Source: Candidatus Pelagibacter communis (GTDB lineage Bacteria; Pseudomonadota; Alphaproteobacteria; Pelagibacterales; Pelagibacteraceae). Taken from it: a stretch of DNA of 64,000 bases. Each line of letters opens with the position of its first letter. The first letter of the stretch is position 1. The position numbers and the translations under genes are program-made. Where the stretch lies: the NCBI RefSeq assembly GCF_001180165.1, contig NZ_CVSQ01000060.1, positions 62,001-126,000 on the forward strand, written 5' to 3'. Below are positions 16,846 through 26,517 of this stretch, piece after piece. The notes under the pieces were generated by a model. That model saw only the letters and a list, made by a program, of their open reading frames with translations, was not told the origin of the DNA and did no database searches.

Positions 16846-17332
16846 TGCAACATTTTGGGTAGCCATATCATTTATTATTTTTTTTGGAGCGTTAATTTAC
16901 CTTAAAATTCCTCAAAAAATTTCTGAAATGTTAGATAAAATGATATCTGACATTAAAAATGAAATTGATGAAAGTGAAAAATTAAGAACCGAGGCAAAAA
17001 CACTATTAGATAATTCACAAAAAAAATTAGATACAGCTCAGTCTGTTAGCAACGAAATTCTTGAGAACGCCAAAAAAGATGCAGATAGATTAATAATTGA
17101 GATGAATGATAAGTTTCATAAATCATCAGAAATTAAAAAAAATTTAGCTGAAAATAAAATAAGTCAGATGAAAGAAGCGGCTTTAAAAGAAATTAAGGAT
17201 GCATCAATAAAGATTGCCGTGGACTCAGTTAAAAAAATAATAACTACATCTGTAGACAAGTCAAAATTAGATGCTGTGTTTCAAAAAAATTTAGATGAAA
17301 CTAAAGCAGAGTTAAAAAAAATTAACTCATAA
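16835..17332 (+). CDS. atpF: F0 ATP synthase subunit b
   Basis: Peripheral stalk subunit. Start chosen at ATG 16835 (165 residues), because the family begins directly with the anchor: MAIDATFWVAISFIIFFGAL, then the conserved IYLKIPQKISEMLDKMI. Residues 35-165 are a charged coiled-coil helix. It overlaps the b' gene by 11 bases and is the last F0 gene; 39 bases later crtI starts on the same strand with no visible terminator, so read-through into the carotenoid genes is possible. Confidence 0.94.
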   Translation: MAIDATFWVAISFIIFFGALIYLKIPQKISEMLDKMISDIKNEIDESEKLRTEAKTLLDNSQKKLDTAQSVSNEILENAKKDADRLIIEMNDKFHKSSEIKKNLAENKISQMKEAALKEIKDASIKIAVDSVKKIITTSVDKSKLDAVFQKNLDETKAELKKINS

Positions 17333-17371
17333 TACACTTACAATTTTTCAAAAAAGCTATAAATTATTAAA

Positions 17372-18832
17372 ATGAACTCTATAGTCATTGGATCGGGATT
17401 TGGTGGGATCGCAGCAGCGCTAAGACTTAAGGCAAAAGGACATAACGTAAAATTAATAGAAAAACATCCAGACCTAGGTGGAAGAGCAAGAGTTTTTAAG
17501 AAAAACGGATTTATATATGATGCTGGACCAACAGTAATTACTGCACCCTACTTAATTAATGAATTGTTCGAGTTATTCAATAAAGATCCAAAAAATTATA
17601 TAGAACTAACTCCACTTAAAATTTGGTACCAGTTTATTTTTGAAGACAAAACTAAATTTAATTATTCAGGCGACGAAATAGAGATGAAAAACCAAATTGA
17701 GAAGCTTAGCAAAGAAGATGTAAATGGATATGAAAAATTAGTTAATTTTACAAAAAAAATATTTGATAAAGGTTTTTTAGAACTTGCAGATGTACCATTT
17801 GATAAACCTTTCGTAATGATGCAACAATTGCCTGCCCTATTAAAACTTAAAAGTTATAAATCAGTTTACTCACTTGTTTCATCTTATATAAAAAATGAAA
17901 AATTAAGAAGAATGCTTAGCATGCATCCTTTACTAGTTGGGGGAAATCCCTTTACCACCACTTCTATTTATGGATTAATTCTTTATTTAGAAAAAAAATG
18001 GGGAATACATTATTCAGTTGGAGGAACAGGAAATATAATTAAAGGTTTAGAAAAATTAATGAATGAGGTTGGTATTGAAATAATAAAAAATAGTGAAGTT
18101 ACAGAAATTATATCAAAAAATAATAAAATAAGTGGTGTAAAATTAAATAATGACAATGAAATTGGTGCAGATAATGTTGTTTGTAATGCAGATCCACCTG
18201 CATTTTATGAAAAAATGTTAAGTAAAAGCAACGAGAATTCCATGTTGTTTAATTGGAAAAAAAATCGAATGGAATATTCAATGGGTTTATTTGTTTACTA
18301 TTTTGGAACAAAAAAAATTTATGAGAATGTTGAACATCATACAATAAAGTTTGGAGAAAAGTATAAAGAACATCTTGATGATATATTTGATAAGAAAAAA
18401 TTAAATAACGATATTAGCTATTATCTTCACAGACCTACAGCGACCGATAAAACTATGGCCCCAGATGGAAATGATTGTTTTTATGTGTTAGTGCCTGTTC
18501 CCAACAATCAATCAAAAATAAATTGGGAAACTGAAGGTGAGAAAATGAAAAATCTTGTAATTGAAAAAATGGAAAAAGACTTAATGCCAGATCTTAAGAA
18601 TAATATAGTTGAGGACTTTTATCTAACACCTGATTACTTTGAAAAAGAATTAAATACAAAATTTGGATCAGGGTTTTCAATTCAACCTAAATTTACACAA
18701 TCCGCATACTTTAGATTTCATAATAAATCTGAAATATATGATGGTTTATACTTTGTTGGTGCAGGAACACATCCTGGGGCTGGGGTACCAGGTGTTCTCT
18801 CTTCAGCAAAAGTTTTAGATAAATTATTTTAA
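17372..18832 (+). CDS. crtI: phytoene desaturase (CrtI type)
   Basis: FAD-dependent enzyme that desaturates phytoene to lycopene. The 486 residues show the FAD fold IVIGSGFGGIAAALRLKAKG (about 4-23), the ligand region DLGGRARVFKKNGFIYDAGPTVI and the C-terminal carotenoid-oxidoreductase signature GLYFVGAGTHPGAGVPGVL (about 460-478). It opens a four-gene set crtI-crtB-crtY-blh that together converts geranylgeranyl diphosphate to retinal. The stop overlaps the crtB start by one base (TAATG). Confidence 0.96.
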   Translation: MNSIVIGSGFGGIAAALRLKAKGHNVKLIEKHPDLGGRARVFKKNGFIYDAGPTVITAPYLINELFELFNKDPKNYIELTPLKIWYQFIFEDKTKFNYSGDEIEMKNQIEKLSKEDVNGYEKLVNFTKKIFDKGFLELADVPFDKPFVMMQQLPALLKLKSYKSVYSLVSSYIKNEKLRRMLSMHPLLVGGNPFTTTSIYGLILYLEKKWGIHYSVGGTGNIIKGLEKLMNEVGIEIIKNSEVTEIISKNNKISGVKLNNDNEIGADNVVCNADPPAFYEKMLSKSNENSMLFNWKKNRMEYSMGLFVYYFGTKKIYENVEHHTIKFGEKYKEHLDDIFDKKKLNNDISYYLHRPTATDKTMAPDGNDCFYVLVPVPNNQSKINWETEGEKMKNLVIEKMEKDLMPDLKNNIVEDFYLTPDYFEKELNTKFGSGFSIQPKFTQSAYFRFHNKSEIYDGLYFVGAGTHPGAGVPGVLSSAKVLDKLF

Positions 18833-19683
18833 TGTTAACAAAGAATTATTTAGCTATTTACGCAAAATCTTTTAATTGGGCAGGTTTTTTTTTACCAAAA
18901 AAAACCTATGAAAAATGCTCTGCGCTTTATGATTTTTGTAGAGAAGCAGATAATATTGCTGATGATGAAAATAAGATAGAAGTAAAAAAAGATAATTTTA
19001 TTAAATTTAGAAATAATTTTATTAATAAAAATTATGATGATCCAGTTATTAAAAACATGTGGGGTCTTATTAATGAATTTAGTATTTCAACTAAAATTAT
19101 AGATGATTTATTTGAGGGTATTAATTCTGATATAAAAGAAAATGTTAAACTTAATTCAAAAAAAGAATTATTAATTTATTCCTATAGGGTGGCTGGAACA
19201 GTTGGGTTGATGATGGCTAAGATATTGAATGTTCACAAAGAACCATCTCTAAAATCAGCTATTGATCTTGGGATTGCTATGCAATTAACAAATATTTCCA
19301 GGGATGTTATGGAAGATAAAAAAAATAATAGATTTTATATCAATGAAAGTTTTGAGGACATAAAGACCACAATCAAGCTTTCAGAAAAGTTTTATGAAAA
19401 TTCATTTTACTCAATTAAAGAAATACCGTTAAGTTTCAGATTTTCTATTTTAGTAGCAAGAAGGGTTTATAGAAAAATAGGATATAAAATCTTAAATAAA
19501 CAAAACATAGAAAATTATAAAAAGTCTGGAAAAATTTATGTTTCAAATATTGAAAAAATTATTGAAACTTTTTTATCTATTTTTGACTTAATTAAGTTAT
19601 CACTTATAAGTAAAAACGATGATAATATTAATCATGACCATAATTTAATTTATGAAGAAATAAATTTAAATGAAAGAATTTGA
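18832..19683 (+). CDS. crtB: phytoene synthase
   Basis: Condenses two geranylgeranyl diphosphates to phytoene. The 283 residues carry the first Asp-rich motif YDFCREADNIADDENK (about 31-46), and the second NISRDVMEDKKNNRFYI (about 151-167) with the typical AMQLTNISRDVMED wording; YRVAGTVGLMMAKIL (about 114-128) is also conserved. Shorter than many homologues at the C-terminus. It overlaps crtI by 1 base and crtY by 14 bases, indicating tight co-translation. No GGPP synthase gene is in the window. Confidence 0.95.
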   Translation: MLTKNYLAIYAKSFNWAGFFLPKKTYEKCSALYDFCREADNIADDENKIEVKKDNFIKFRNNFINKNYDDPVIKNMWGLINEFSISTKIIDDLFEGINSDIKENVKLNSKKELLIYSYRVAGTVGLMMAKILNVHKEPSLKSAIDLGIAMQLTNISRDVMEDKKNNRFYINESFEDIKTTIKLSEKFYENSFYSIKEIPLSFRFSILVARRVYRKIGYKILNKQNIENYKKSGKIYVSNIEKIIETFLSIFDLIKLSLISKNDDNINHDHNLIYEEINLNERI

Positions 19684-20734
19684 TTATACAATTATAGGAG
19701 GAGGATGCGCAGGTCTTTCCTTAGCATATGAGCTGGAAGTTTATGAAAAATTAAAAGATAAAACCCTAGCAATAATTGAACCAAGAGAAGATTATAAAAG
19801 AGATAAAACCTGGTCATTTTGGAAAGTTTTTTCCCATAATTTTGATGACTGTGTCAAAAAAAGTTGGAATAATTTTACAATAAATACACCCAATAATACG
19901 AAATATATAAATTGCGAACATACGCCATATCAAACAATTGATAGTGGTATGTTCTACGAAAAAATACTTTCAAAACTTAAATTAAATAAAAATATTCAGT
20001 TTTTTAAAAGTATTGATGAAATAGATAAATCAAATTCAATTGTATTTAATAGTGTATCTAATTTTGAGAATAAACAGAGTGAGTTATGGCAACACTTTTG
20101 TGGAGTTGAAATAGAAACAGAAAAAGACTTTTTTGATGACGAAATTTTCAATTTGATGGACTTTGCTTGTGATCAAAGAAACAAAGTTCATTTTTTTTAT
20201 ACGTTACCATTTACTAAAAGGAATGCATTAGTTGAAACTACTTGGATATCTGAGCTAAATGATGAAAAACTCAAAGATTATGATGAACAAATTGATAATT
20301 ATTTAAGCAACCACCTAAATATCAGAAACTGTAAAATCAATTTCAAAGAAACTGGTGCAATTCCACTTTTTAGACAAAAAAATGTAAATAAATTAAATGA
20401 AATTTATATAGGCTCAGCAGGAGGCATGACTAGATTAAGTACAGGTTATACGTTCCTAAATATTCAAGAACAGAGCAGATATATAAGAGAAAACATAGAA
20501 AATATTAAAAATGTAAATTTATTTAAAATTAATTCAAAATATGATTTTTTAGATAAAATCTTATTAAGAGTTCTAAAAAATAATTCTAATGAAATGGGAA
20601 ATATATTTTTCAAAGTTTTTAATTCAAAACCTAAAACAGCTATCAATTTTTTATCAAATAAAAGCAGTTTTTTTGAAGATTTAGAGGTAATTCTAAAAAT
20701 GCCAAAGTGGAAATTTTTAAAAGAATTAATTTAA
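19670..20734 (+). CDS. crtY: lycopene beta-cyclase (CrtY type)
   Basis: Cyclises both ends of lycopene to make beta-carotene. The 354 residues start with the flavin fold FDYTIIGGGCAGLSLAYEL (about 3-21) and include the CrtY motif DKTWSFW (about 45-51), then GAIPLFRQ and the second cofactor segment YIGSAGGMTRLSTGYTFLNI. Length is near 380-390 of other bacterial CrtY. It overlaps crtB by 14 bases, and blh begins 1 base after it. The product is the substrate of the next gene. Confidence 0.94.
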   Translation: MKEFDYTIIGGGCAGLSLAYELEVYEKLKDKTLAIIEPREDYKRDKTWSFWKVFSHNFDDCVKKSWNNFTINTPNNTKYINCEHTPYQTIDSGMFYEKILSKLKLNKNIQFFKSIDEIDKSNSIVFNSVSNFENKQSELWQHFCGVEIETEKDFFDDEIFNLMDFACDQRNKVHFFYTLPFTKRNALVETTWISELNDEKLKDYDEQIDNYLSNHLNIRNCKINFKETGAIPLFRQKNVNKLNEIYIGSAGGMTRLSTGYTFLNIQEQSRYIRENIENIKNVNLFKINSKYDFLDKILLRVLKNNSNEMGNIFFKVFNSKPKTAINFLSNKSSFFEDLEVILKMPKWKFLKELI

Positions 20735-20735
20735 A

Positions 20736-21671
20736 ATGAACAATAAAATAAAAAAAATAAATCTAAATCATTCATTTATTTTTTTCTTTGTTGTAAACAT
20801 TTTTTGTATTTTACTGTTCAAGTTTAATAATTTTAATATTTCATCAATTTTGTGTTTACTTTTAATTTTAATTATAGGGGTTTCCCATGGTTCATTAGAT
20901 CATATTAAAGGAAAAAAACTGCTTAAATTATTTAATATAAAATCAAATTATATATTCTATATTACATATATTTTAATTTCAGCGTTAGTTATAGTAACTT
21001 GGATATTGTTACCATCAATAACATTAATTATTTTTTTAGTAATCGCCTCCTACCACTTTGGCAAAGAGGATACACAATTTTTGATTAATGATAGATCTTA
21101 TTTCACTCAAATACTTTATTTTATTAAAGGATTTTTAATTATACTTGCTCCTTTGCATTTTCATTTTCAGGAAACAATAGCAATTTTCAAATTATTATTA
21201 ATCGATAGTGAAGCATTTTATTCAAATTTAAATTTTATTGAGACAAATAATGTAATTCAAATAGGAATATTCTGTAGCACCCTGTCTAGTATTTTTCTTT
21301 TCTTAAAGAATTTTGAAATAAAAAAATTTGTAGTTTTTTTAGATTATTTTTCAATTTTAATATTAAATTACTATTTATCGCCACTAATTGCTTTTACTGC
21401 TTATTTCTGTTTTTTGCACTCGATTAGGCACTCAATTTCCCTCGCTATTGAACTTGATCCAAATAGCATAGTTAATGGATTTAAATTATTTGTTAATAAA
21501 GCTTTACCTTTAACAATTTTAACTGCTATTTTTTCTTTTATTGCACTTTATCTACTGAATAATTCATTTAATTTAGATAGTGCAATCTTAAAAATAATAT
21601 TTATAGGTTTGGCGTCTTTAACCTTTCCACATATATTGCTGGAATATTTTTTAGAAAAAAATGAAAAATAA
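20736..21671 (+). CDS. blh: beta-carotene 15,15'-dioxygenase, Brp/Blh family (retinal synthesis)
   Basis: Polytopic membrane dioxygenase that cleaves beta-carotene into two retinals. The 311 residues are nearly all hydrophobic helices with the family's histidines in GVSHGSLDHIKGKKL (about 48-62), ASYHFGKEDTQF (about 103-114) and CFLHSIRHSISLA (about 225-237), the likely iron ligands. Presence of blh after crtIBY points to a retinal-based rhodopsin, as is well known for SAR11 proteorhodopsin; no rhodopsin gene lies within this window. Its last 11 bases overlap ispH. Confidence 0.94.
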   Translation: MNNKIKKINLNHSFIFFFVVNIFCILLFKFNNFNISSILCLLLILIIGVSHGSLDHIKGKKLLKLFNIKSNYIFYITYILISALVIVTWILLPSITLIIFLVIASYHFGKEDTQFLINDRSYFTQILYFIKGFLIILAPLHFHFQETIAIFKLLLIDSEAFYSNLNFIETNNVIQIGIFCSTLSSIFLFLKNFEIKKFVVFLDYFSILILNYYLSPLIAFTAYFCFLHSIRHSISLAIELDPNSIVNGFKLFVNKALPLTILTAIFSFIALYLLNNSFNLDSAILKIIFIGLASLTFPHILLEYFLEKNEK

Positions 21672-22605
21672 AGAATTAAAAATATTATTATCTGCGCCTC
21701 GTGGGTTCTGTGCTGGGGTAGAAAGAGCAATTGAAATAGTAGAAAAATCTATCCAAAAATTTGGAGCTCCAGTTTATGTGCGTCATGAAATAGTGCATAA
21801 TAAGTATGTTGTAGATGATTTAAAAAATAAAGGGGCAATATTTGTTGAAGAGCTGGAGGAGATAAAAGACAAATCAAGACCGGTAATTTTTTCAGCGCAT
21901 GGTGTTCCAAAAAAAATACCTGAAGATGCAAAAAGTTATAAAATGACTTATGTGGATGCTACATGTCCACTTGTCTCTAAAGTTCATAGAGAAGCAGAAA
22001 ATCTTAATAAAGCTGGTTACCATATAATTTTAATTGGTCATGAAAATCATCCAGAAGTAATTGGGACTATGGGGCAATTAAATGAAGGTTCTATAGATCT
22101 AATTCAAAGTGAGGAAGAGGCTACAAACTATCAAAATAAACAAGATAAAAAATTGGCATATATTACTCAGACTACTTTGTCAGTTGATGATACAAAAGAA
22201 ATAATCAAAATTTTAAAAACCAATTTTCCTAATATAAAAGAACCAATGAAAGAAGATATTTGTTATGCAACGACTAACCGACAAATGGCAGTAAAAAATA
22301 TTGCAAAAAATTGTGATATGTTTTTTGTTATTGGAAGTAGAAACTCTTCAAATTCTGTTAGACTAGTGGAAGTAGCAAAAAAATCAGGCTGTGAAAATTC
22401 ACAACTTATTCACTCAGAAAGCTCAATACCGTATGATCAAATAGAAAATTGCAATACTATAGGTATATCTTCAGGAGCATCTGCACCAGAAATATTAGTT
22501 GAAAATTTTATTAATGATTTAAAAAATAAATTTTCTATAAGTATTGATGAAGTTGAGATAATTAAAGAAGATGTGGTATTTAAAGTTCCCAAAAAATTAA
22601 ATTAA
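21661..22605 (+). CDS. ispH: 4-hydroxy-3-methylbut-2-enyl diphosphate reductase
   Basis: Last enzyme of the MEP pathway, giving isopentenyl and dimethylallyl diphosphate with a [4Fe-4S] cluster. The 314 residues hold the three cluster cysteines: Cys17 in APRGFCAGVERAI, one in VDATCPLVSKVH (about 100) and one in DICYATTNRQ (about 201). HEIVHN and SAHGVP near residues 42 and 79, and the SSNS motif near residue 230, are also present. It overlaps blh by 11 bases, so isoprenoid supply and retinal synthesis are physically joined. Confidence 0.97.
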   Translation: MKNKELKILLSAPRGFCAGVERAIEIVEKSIQKFGAPVYVRHEIVHNKYVVDDLKNKGAIFVEELEEIKDKSRPVIFSAHGVPKKIPEDAKSYKMTYVDATCPLVSKVHREAENLNKAGYHIILIGHENHPEVIGTMGQLNEGSIDLIQSEEEATNYQNKQDKKLAYITQTTLSVDDTKEIIKILKTNFPNIKEPMKEDICYATTNRQMAVKNIAKNCDMFFVIGSRNSSNSVRLVEVAKKSGCENSQLIHSESSIPYDQIENCNTIGISSGASAPEILVENFINDLKNKFSISIDEVEIIKEDVVFKVPKKLN

Positions 22606-22607
22606 AA

Positions 22608-23573
22608 ATGGCTGTTTACACAAAAATAAATCAAAAAGAAATTAATATTATTAATAAAAATTTTAATATTGAGAAAGTTATAAGTTTTAAAGGTATTAAA
22701 CAAGGAATAGAAAACACAAACTATCTTCTTAAATCAAAAAGTAAAAAATACATTTTAACTATTTTTGAAAAAAGAGTTTTACAAAAAGAAATACCTTTTT
22801 TTATGAAGTTAATGGATAATTTGAATAATTCAAAAATAAACTGTCCCAAACCACTGAAAACTAAAAATAATAAATACCTTATTAAATTAAAAAATAAAAC
22901 TGCATGTATTGTTTCATTCTTAGAGGGTAAAGATAAAAAAATATTAAATATAAATGATTGTTATGCAATTGGTAAAACAATTGCTCGAATGCATGTGGTC
23001 ACAAATAAAATAAAGCTTAATAGAAAAAATTCAATGGGTATTAGAAATTTAAAACCTTTGTTGGAGAGTATTAAATTTAAGTCAAAAAAGTATTCAAATT
23101 TAAAAGTATTCTTAAAAAATAACCTAAAAGATATTAATAAAAATTGGCCTAAACAATTACCCAAAGGTATTATCCATGGTGACTTATTTATAGATAATAT
23201 ATTCTTCAAAAAAAATAAACTTTCAGGAATTATAGATTTCTACTTTGCTGCTAATGATTATTTTATGTATGAAATTGCTATATGCATCAATGCTCTTTGT
23301 TTTGACCATAAAAAGAGAAAATTCCAAATGAATCATAAAAAAATTAAAAATTTAATCAAAGGCTATGAAAGCGTTAAAAAAATTTCAATAAAGGAAAAGA
23401 AATCTATAAATATTTTATGTAGAGGTGCAGCATTAAGGTATTTATTAACAAGATTGTATGACTACTCAAATACACCAAAAACAGCATTGATTAAAATTAA
23501 AGACCCTAATGAATATTATCAAAAATTGCTTTCTCATAATAATTTAAGTTCATTTAAAGACTATTTAAGTTAA
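22608..23573 (+). CDS. thrB: homoserine kinase (aminoglycoside phosphotransferase fold)
   Basis: Phosphorylates homoserine for threonine synthesis; thrC is encoded just beyond on the other strand. The 321 residues follow the choline-kinase/APH fold used by this ThrB class rather than the GHMP fold: N-terminal GIKQGIENTNYLLKSK glycine loop, the catalytic IIHGDLFIDNIFF (about 185-197) and the metal-binding GIIDFYFA (about 204-211). It starts 2 bases after ispH and its stop overlaps the rnhA start (TAATG). Confidence 0.92.
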   Translation: MAVYTKINQKEINIINKNFNIEKVISFKGIKQGIENTNYLLKSKSKKYILTIFEKRVLQKEIPFFMKLMDNLNNSKINCPKPLKTKNNKYLIKLKNKTACIVSFLEGKDKKILNINDCYAIGKTIARMHVVTNKIKLNRKNSMGIRNLKPLLESIKFKSKKYSNLKVFLKNNLKDINKNWPKQLPKGIIHGDLFIDNIFFKKNKLSGIIDFYFAANDYFMYEIAICINALCFDHKKRKFQMNHKKIKNLIKGYESVKKISIKEKKSINILCRGAALRYLLTRLYDYSNTPKTALIKIKDPNEYYQKLLSHNNLSSFKDYLS

Positions 23574-23998
23574 TGATAACAATTTATACAGACGGTTCAT
23601 GTTTAACAAATCCAGGTAACGGTGGATGGGCTGCCATTATTAATGATGACAAAGAAATAAGAAAAATTAGTGGTAGTGAAAAAAACACTACAAATAATAG
23701 AATGGAGCTACTTGCTCCGATTAATGCACTGAAGAATATGAAACCTGGTATTGAAATAAAAATATATACCGACTCTCAATATGTAAAAAATGGAATAACT
23801 GAATGGATTAATACTTGGTTAGTTAATAATTGGAAAACATCAAAAAAAGAAGATGTTAAAAATAAAGATTTGTGGATTGAATTATATAATTTGAATAAAT
23901 CACTTAATGTTCAATGGAATTGGGTTAAGGCCCATGATGGAAATCCTATGAATGAAGAGGTAGACTTATTAGCTAAAAAAGCTGCAAATTTAGACTAA
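23573..23998 (+). CDS. rnhA: ribonuclease HI
   Basis: Degrades the RNA strand of RNA-DNA hybrids. The 141 residues contain YTDGSCLTNPGNGGWAAI (about 4-21) with the first catalytic Asp, NNRMELLAPINAL with the catalytic Glu (about 47), IYTDSQYVKNGI with the next Asp (about 66) and the C-terminal VKAHDGNPMNEEVDLLAKKA with the fourth acid. The pairing thrB-rnhA-peroxiredoxin-thrC is known in alphaproteobacteria. The 3' end overlaps that of the convergent peroxiredoxin by 9 bases. Confidence 0.97.
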   Translation: MITIYTDGSCLTNPGNGGWAAIINDDKEIRKISGSEKNTTNNRMELLAPINALKNMKPGIEIKIYTDSQYVKNGITEWINTWLVNNWKTSKKEDVKNKDLWIELYNLNKSLNVQWNWVKAHDGNPMNEEVDLLAKKAANLD

Positions 23999-24475
23999 AT
24001 TTAAAAAATTTTCTGCTGCTGAAATTTCGCATGATCCAGTGTCTTTTTCTTCCTGTAGCTTAACAACCTTCATATCTTCAATATACATCGTGTATCTATT
24101 TGATCTAATACCTAAACCTCTTCCACTTTTATCAACATCCGCACCTATATCTTTAGTAAAGTTTAAAAAAGGGTCTCCCATCATAATAATTTTATCACCT
24201 ACATTATTTTCTTTTCCCCAAGCATTCATAACAAAAGGATCGTTTACAGATATGCAAATAATATGATCAATACCTTTTTCTTTATACTTATCATGTAACT
24301 TAACATAACCAGGTAAATGTTTAGCAGAACACACTGATGTATAAGCACCTGGTAATCCGAATAAAATTACTTTTTTATTTTTGAAAAAATCTTCAATTTT
24401 TTTTTTAGTTGGCTCACCATTTTCTAAAACAAATACTTCTGAATTAGGCAGTAAATCATTTTCGTTTATTTTCAT
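23990..24475 (-). CDS. peroxiredoxin, Prx5 subfamily
   Basis: Thiol peroxidase that reduces H2O2 and organic peroxides. The 161 residues contain the peroxidatic motif PGAYTSVCSAKHLPGY (about 40-55), a match to P-x3-T-x2-C, and the conserved second motif around NDPFVMNAWGK (about 78-88). The Prx5 (AhpC/TSA, redoxin) architecture and size fit. Its start overlaps the thrC stop by one base on the same strand, and its stop overlaps rnhA. A role in defending against oxidants formed by the respiratory chain is an inference. Confidence 0.93.
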   Translation of the reverse strand: MKINENDLLPNSEVFVLENGEPTKKKIEDFFKNKKVILFGLPGAYTSVCSAKHLPGYVKLHDKYKEKGIDHIICISVNDPFVMNAWGKENNVGDKIIMMGDPFLNFTKDIGADVDKSGRGLGIRSNRYTMYIEDMKVVKLQEEKDTGSCEISAAENFLNLV

Positions 24476-25854
24476 TATGTTCTATCTTTAATATGTTGTT
24501 TTACTTTTTCAATATCATTTTCAACAATATCATAATTTTCTTTTTGATCTAAAACAAAAGTTAATTCATTGGGTAATTCTGCTTTCACATTAATTGCACT
24601 TTGAATTGCACCTGGAAACTTGCAGGGGTGCGCTGTTGCAAGTACAATATTGTTTCCTTTTAAGTTGTGTTTATCAAATGCTCCATACCCAATAGCTGTG
24701 TGTGGATCTAAAACTACGGCAAATTTTTCATATACATTTTTAATTACCTCTAAGGTTTCATCCTCACTCATTCTAGCTGATAAAAAGTTTTCGCTAATTT
24801 TATTTAATTTATCGTCATTTATTAAATACTGTCCCTTCTCTTTAATATTTTTCATATCTAGAGAAGTCTGTTGATCGTCTCCATTATTAAGATCAAATAT
24901 AAGTCTTTCAAAATTACTGGCTATTTGTATGTCCATACTTGGAGAGATAGTTTCTGAAACTTTTTCTGCTTCATAACTACCTTTTGAAATTGCTCTATGT
25001 AAAATATCATTTTGATTAGTTGCAACAATCAATTTATCTATCGGCAAGCCCATTTTTTTGGCTAAATATCCTGCATATACATCTCCAAAATTTCCTGTCG
25101 GCACTGAAAAATTTGTTGGTTCACTTGCATCCTCAACTGATAAATAACTATAAAAGTAATAAACACTTTGGGCAATAATCCTCGCCCAGTTAATAGAGTT
25201 TACACCTGACATATTAATGTCATTTGAAAATTTCTTATCTGCAAACATGGATTTAACTAAGTTTTGACAGTCATCAAAATTTCCCTTTATGGCTATGTTA
25301 AATACGTTTTTGTCTTTACCTGTTGTCATTAATTTTCTTTGAACTGGTGAAACACGATTATCTGGATGAAGGACAAAAATATTAATATTTTTTTTACCTT
25401 TAATTGCATCAATTGCTGCAGCACCAGTGTCTCCAGATGTAGCAACAACAATATTAATCTTATGATTTTCATTGTTTAGGTAATACTCGTAAAAGTTACC
25501 TAAAAGTTGCATAGCAATATCTTTGAAAGCTAAAGTCGGACCATGAAACAGCTCTAACACAGTCCTGTCTCCAAGTTTTATAAAATCTACAACATTATCC
25601 CGTCTAAATGTAGAGTAAGACTTATCAATAATTTTACTTAATTCTGCTTGTGACATGAAATTACCAATAAATGGATGAACGATCTTTTTGGCTAACTCTG
25701 AGTAGCTTAGTTTTTTAAAATCTTGAACTTCATTTTCAGTATATTTCGTCAAACTTTCGGGAATAAATAAACCTCCATCATCAGCAAGACCTTTGATAAA
25801 AACGTCTTTAAATTCAAAGGTTTTTGATATGCCTCTTGTACTTACGTATCTCAT
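24475..25854 (-). CDS. thrC: threonine synthase
   Basis: PLP enzyme turning O-phosphohomoserine into threonine. The 459 residues begin MRYVSTRG, as typical of the ThrC class with the Thr_synth_N domain; the PLP lysine is in HGPTLAFKDIAMQLLG (about 104-119), the phosphate loop region is VATSGDTGAAAIDAI (about 140-154) and PTGNFGDVYAGYLAKKMG follows (about 245-262). It is the penultimate gene of the cytochrome oxidase run, directly after SURF1 (gap of 0 bases), an order common in alphaproteobacteria. Confidence 0.97.
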   Translation of the reverse strand: MRYVSTRGISKTFEFKDVFIKGLADDGGLFIPESLTKYTENEVQDFKKLSYSELAKKIVHPFIGNFMSQAELSKIIDKSYSTFRRDNVVDFIKLGDRTVLELFHGPTLAFKDIAMQLLGNFYEYYLNNENHKINIVVATSGDTGAAAIDAIKGKKNINIFVLHPDNRVSPVQRKLMTTGKDKNVFNIAIKGNFDDCQNLVKSMFADKKFSNDINMSGVNSINWARIIAQSVYYFYSYLSVEDASEPTNFSVPTGNFGDVYAGYLAKKMGLPIDKLIVATNQNDILHRAISKGSYEAEKVSETISPSMDIQIASNFERLIFDLNNGDDQQTSLDMKNIKEKGQYLINDDKLNKISENFLSARMSEDETLEVIKNVYEKFAVVLDPHTAIGYGAFDKHNLKGNNIVLATAHPCKFPGAIQSAINVKAELPNELTFVLDQKENYDIVENDIEKVKQHIKDRT

Positions 25855-26508
25855 TTAATAATTTTTTTTCCTAAAATATAAATATATTAAAAGAATTGAA
25901 ATCGCCATAGAAAACCAAGTAATTGCATACTTCTTGTGATTATTTGAAATTTTAGCAGTAATCACTCTTGGTTTTGGAATTTTATAATCACCGTTTAAAT
26001 AAATGACATACTGTGAAAAATTTCTTCCAGTAAATTTTGAAATATCTTCTCTATTCAAAGTAAACCAATAATTTTTCTCAATATCGTTTTCAGGTTTGAA
26101 TGTACTTGGTTTAGTTTGTAGCATAAGAGTGCCGACTATTTGATTTTGATCAACTAAATTTATTTCGGGTAGGTTTTTTTTTTCAAAAGGTATCCATCCC
26201 CTATTCAATAAGTAATTGACGTCACCAATTTTTATTGGATTAATTACCTCAAATCCAGGTTTCCCTACATCATTTAAATTGTACAAGTAAATTTGTTTAT
26301 CAAAATCAATATCTCCGCTTGTTTTTATCCTAAGATAATTTTTTTTTTCAACATTGGATAATTCCACTGGGTCATTTTTTAAGGAATTTTCTATTTGATC
26401 AATTAACTCTAATTTCCAATTTAATCTATAAATTTGCCAAAACCCAAGAGAGAGCAGAGTTAAAATAATAAAATAAACAAAAACTGAAAATAGTAATTTA
26501 TTCTTCAA
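25855..26508 (-). CDS. SURF1-family cytochrome c oxidase assembly protein
   Basis: Inner-membrane factor needed for heme a delivery to subunit I. The 217 residues have one helix at the N-terminus (LLFSVFVYFIILTLLSLGFWQIYRL, about 4-28) and one at the C-terminus (YAITWFSMAISILLIYLYF), with the conserved motifs GFWQIYRLNWKLELI, LLNRGWIPF (about 104-112) and the NRE/QY elements between. Position between coxC and thrC fits the family's known locus. Length is close to other alphaproteobacterial SURF1 proteins. Confidence 0.92.
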   Translation of the reverse strand: MKNKLLFSVFVYFIILTLLSLGFWQIYRLNWKLELIDQIENSLKNDPVELSNVEKKNYLRIKTSGDIDFDKQIYLYNLNDVGKPGFEVINPIKIGDVNYLLNRGWIPFEKKNLPEINLVDQNQIVGTLMLQTKPSTFKPENDIEKNYWFTLNREDISKFTGRNFSQYVIYLNGDYKIPKPRVITAKISNNHKKYAITWFSMAISILLIYLYFRKKNY

Positions 26509-26517
26509 GGATAAATA

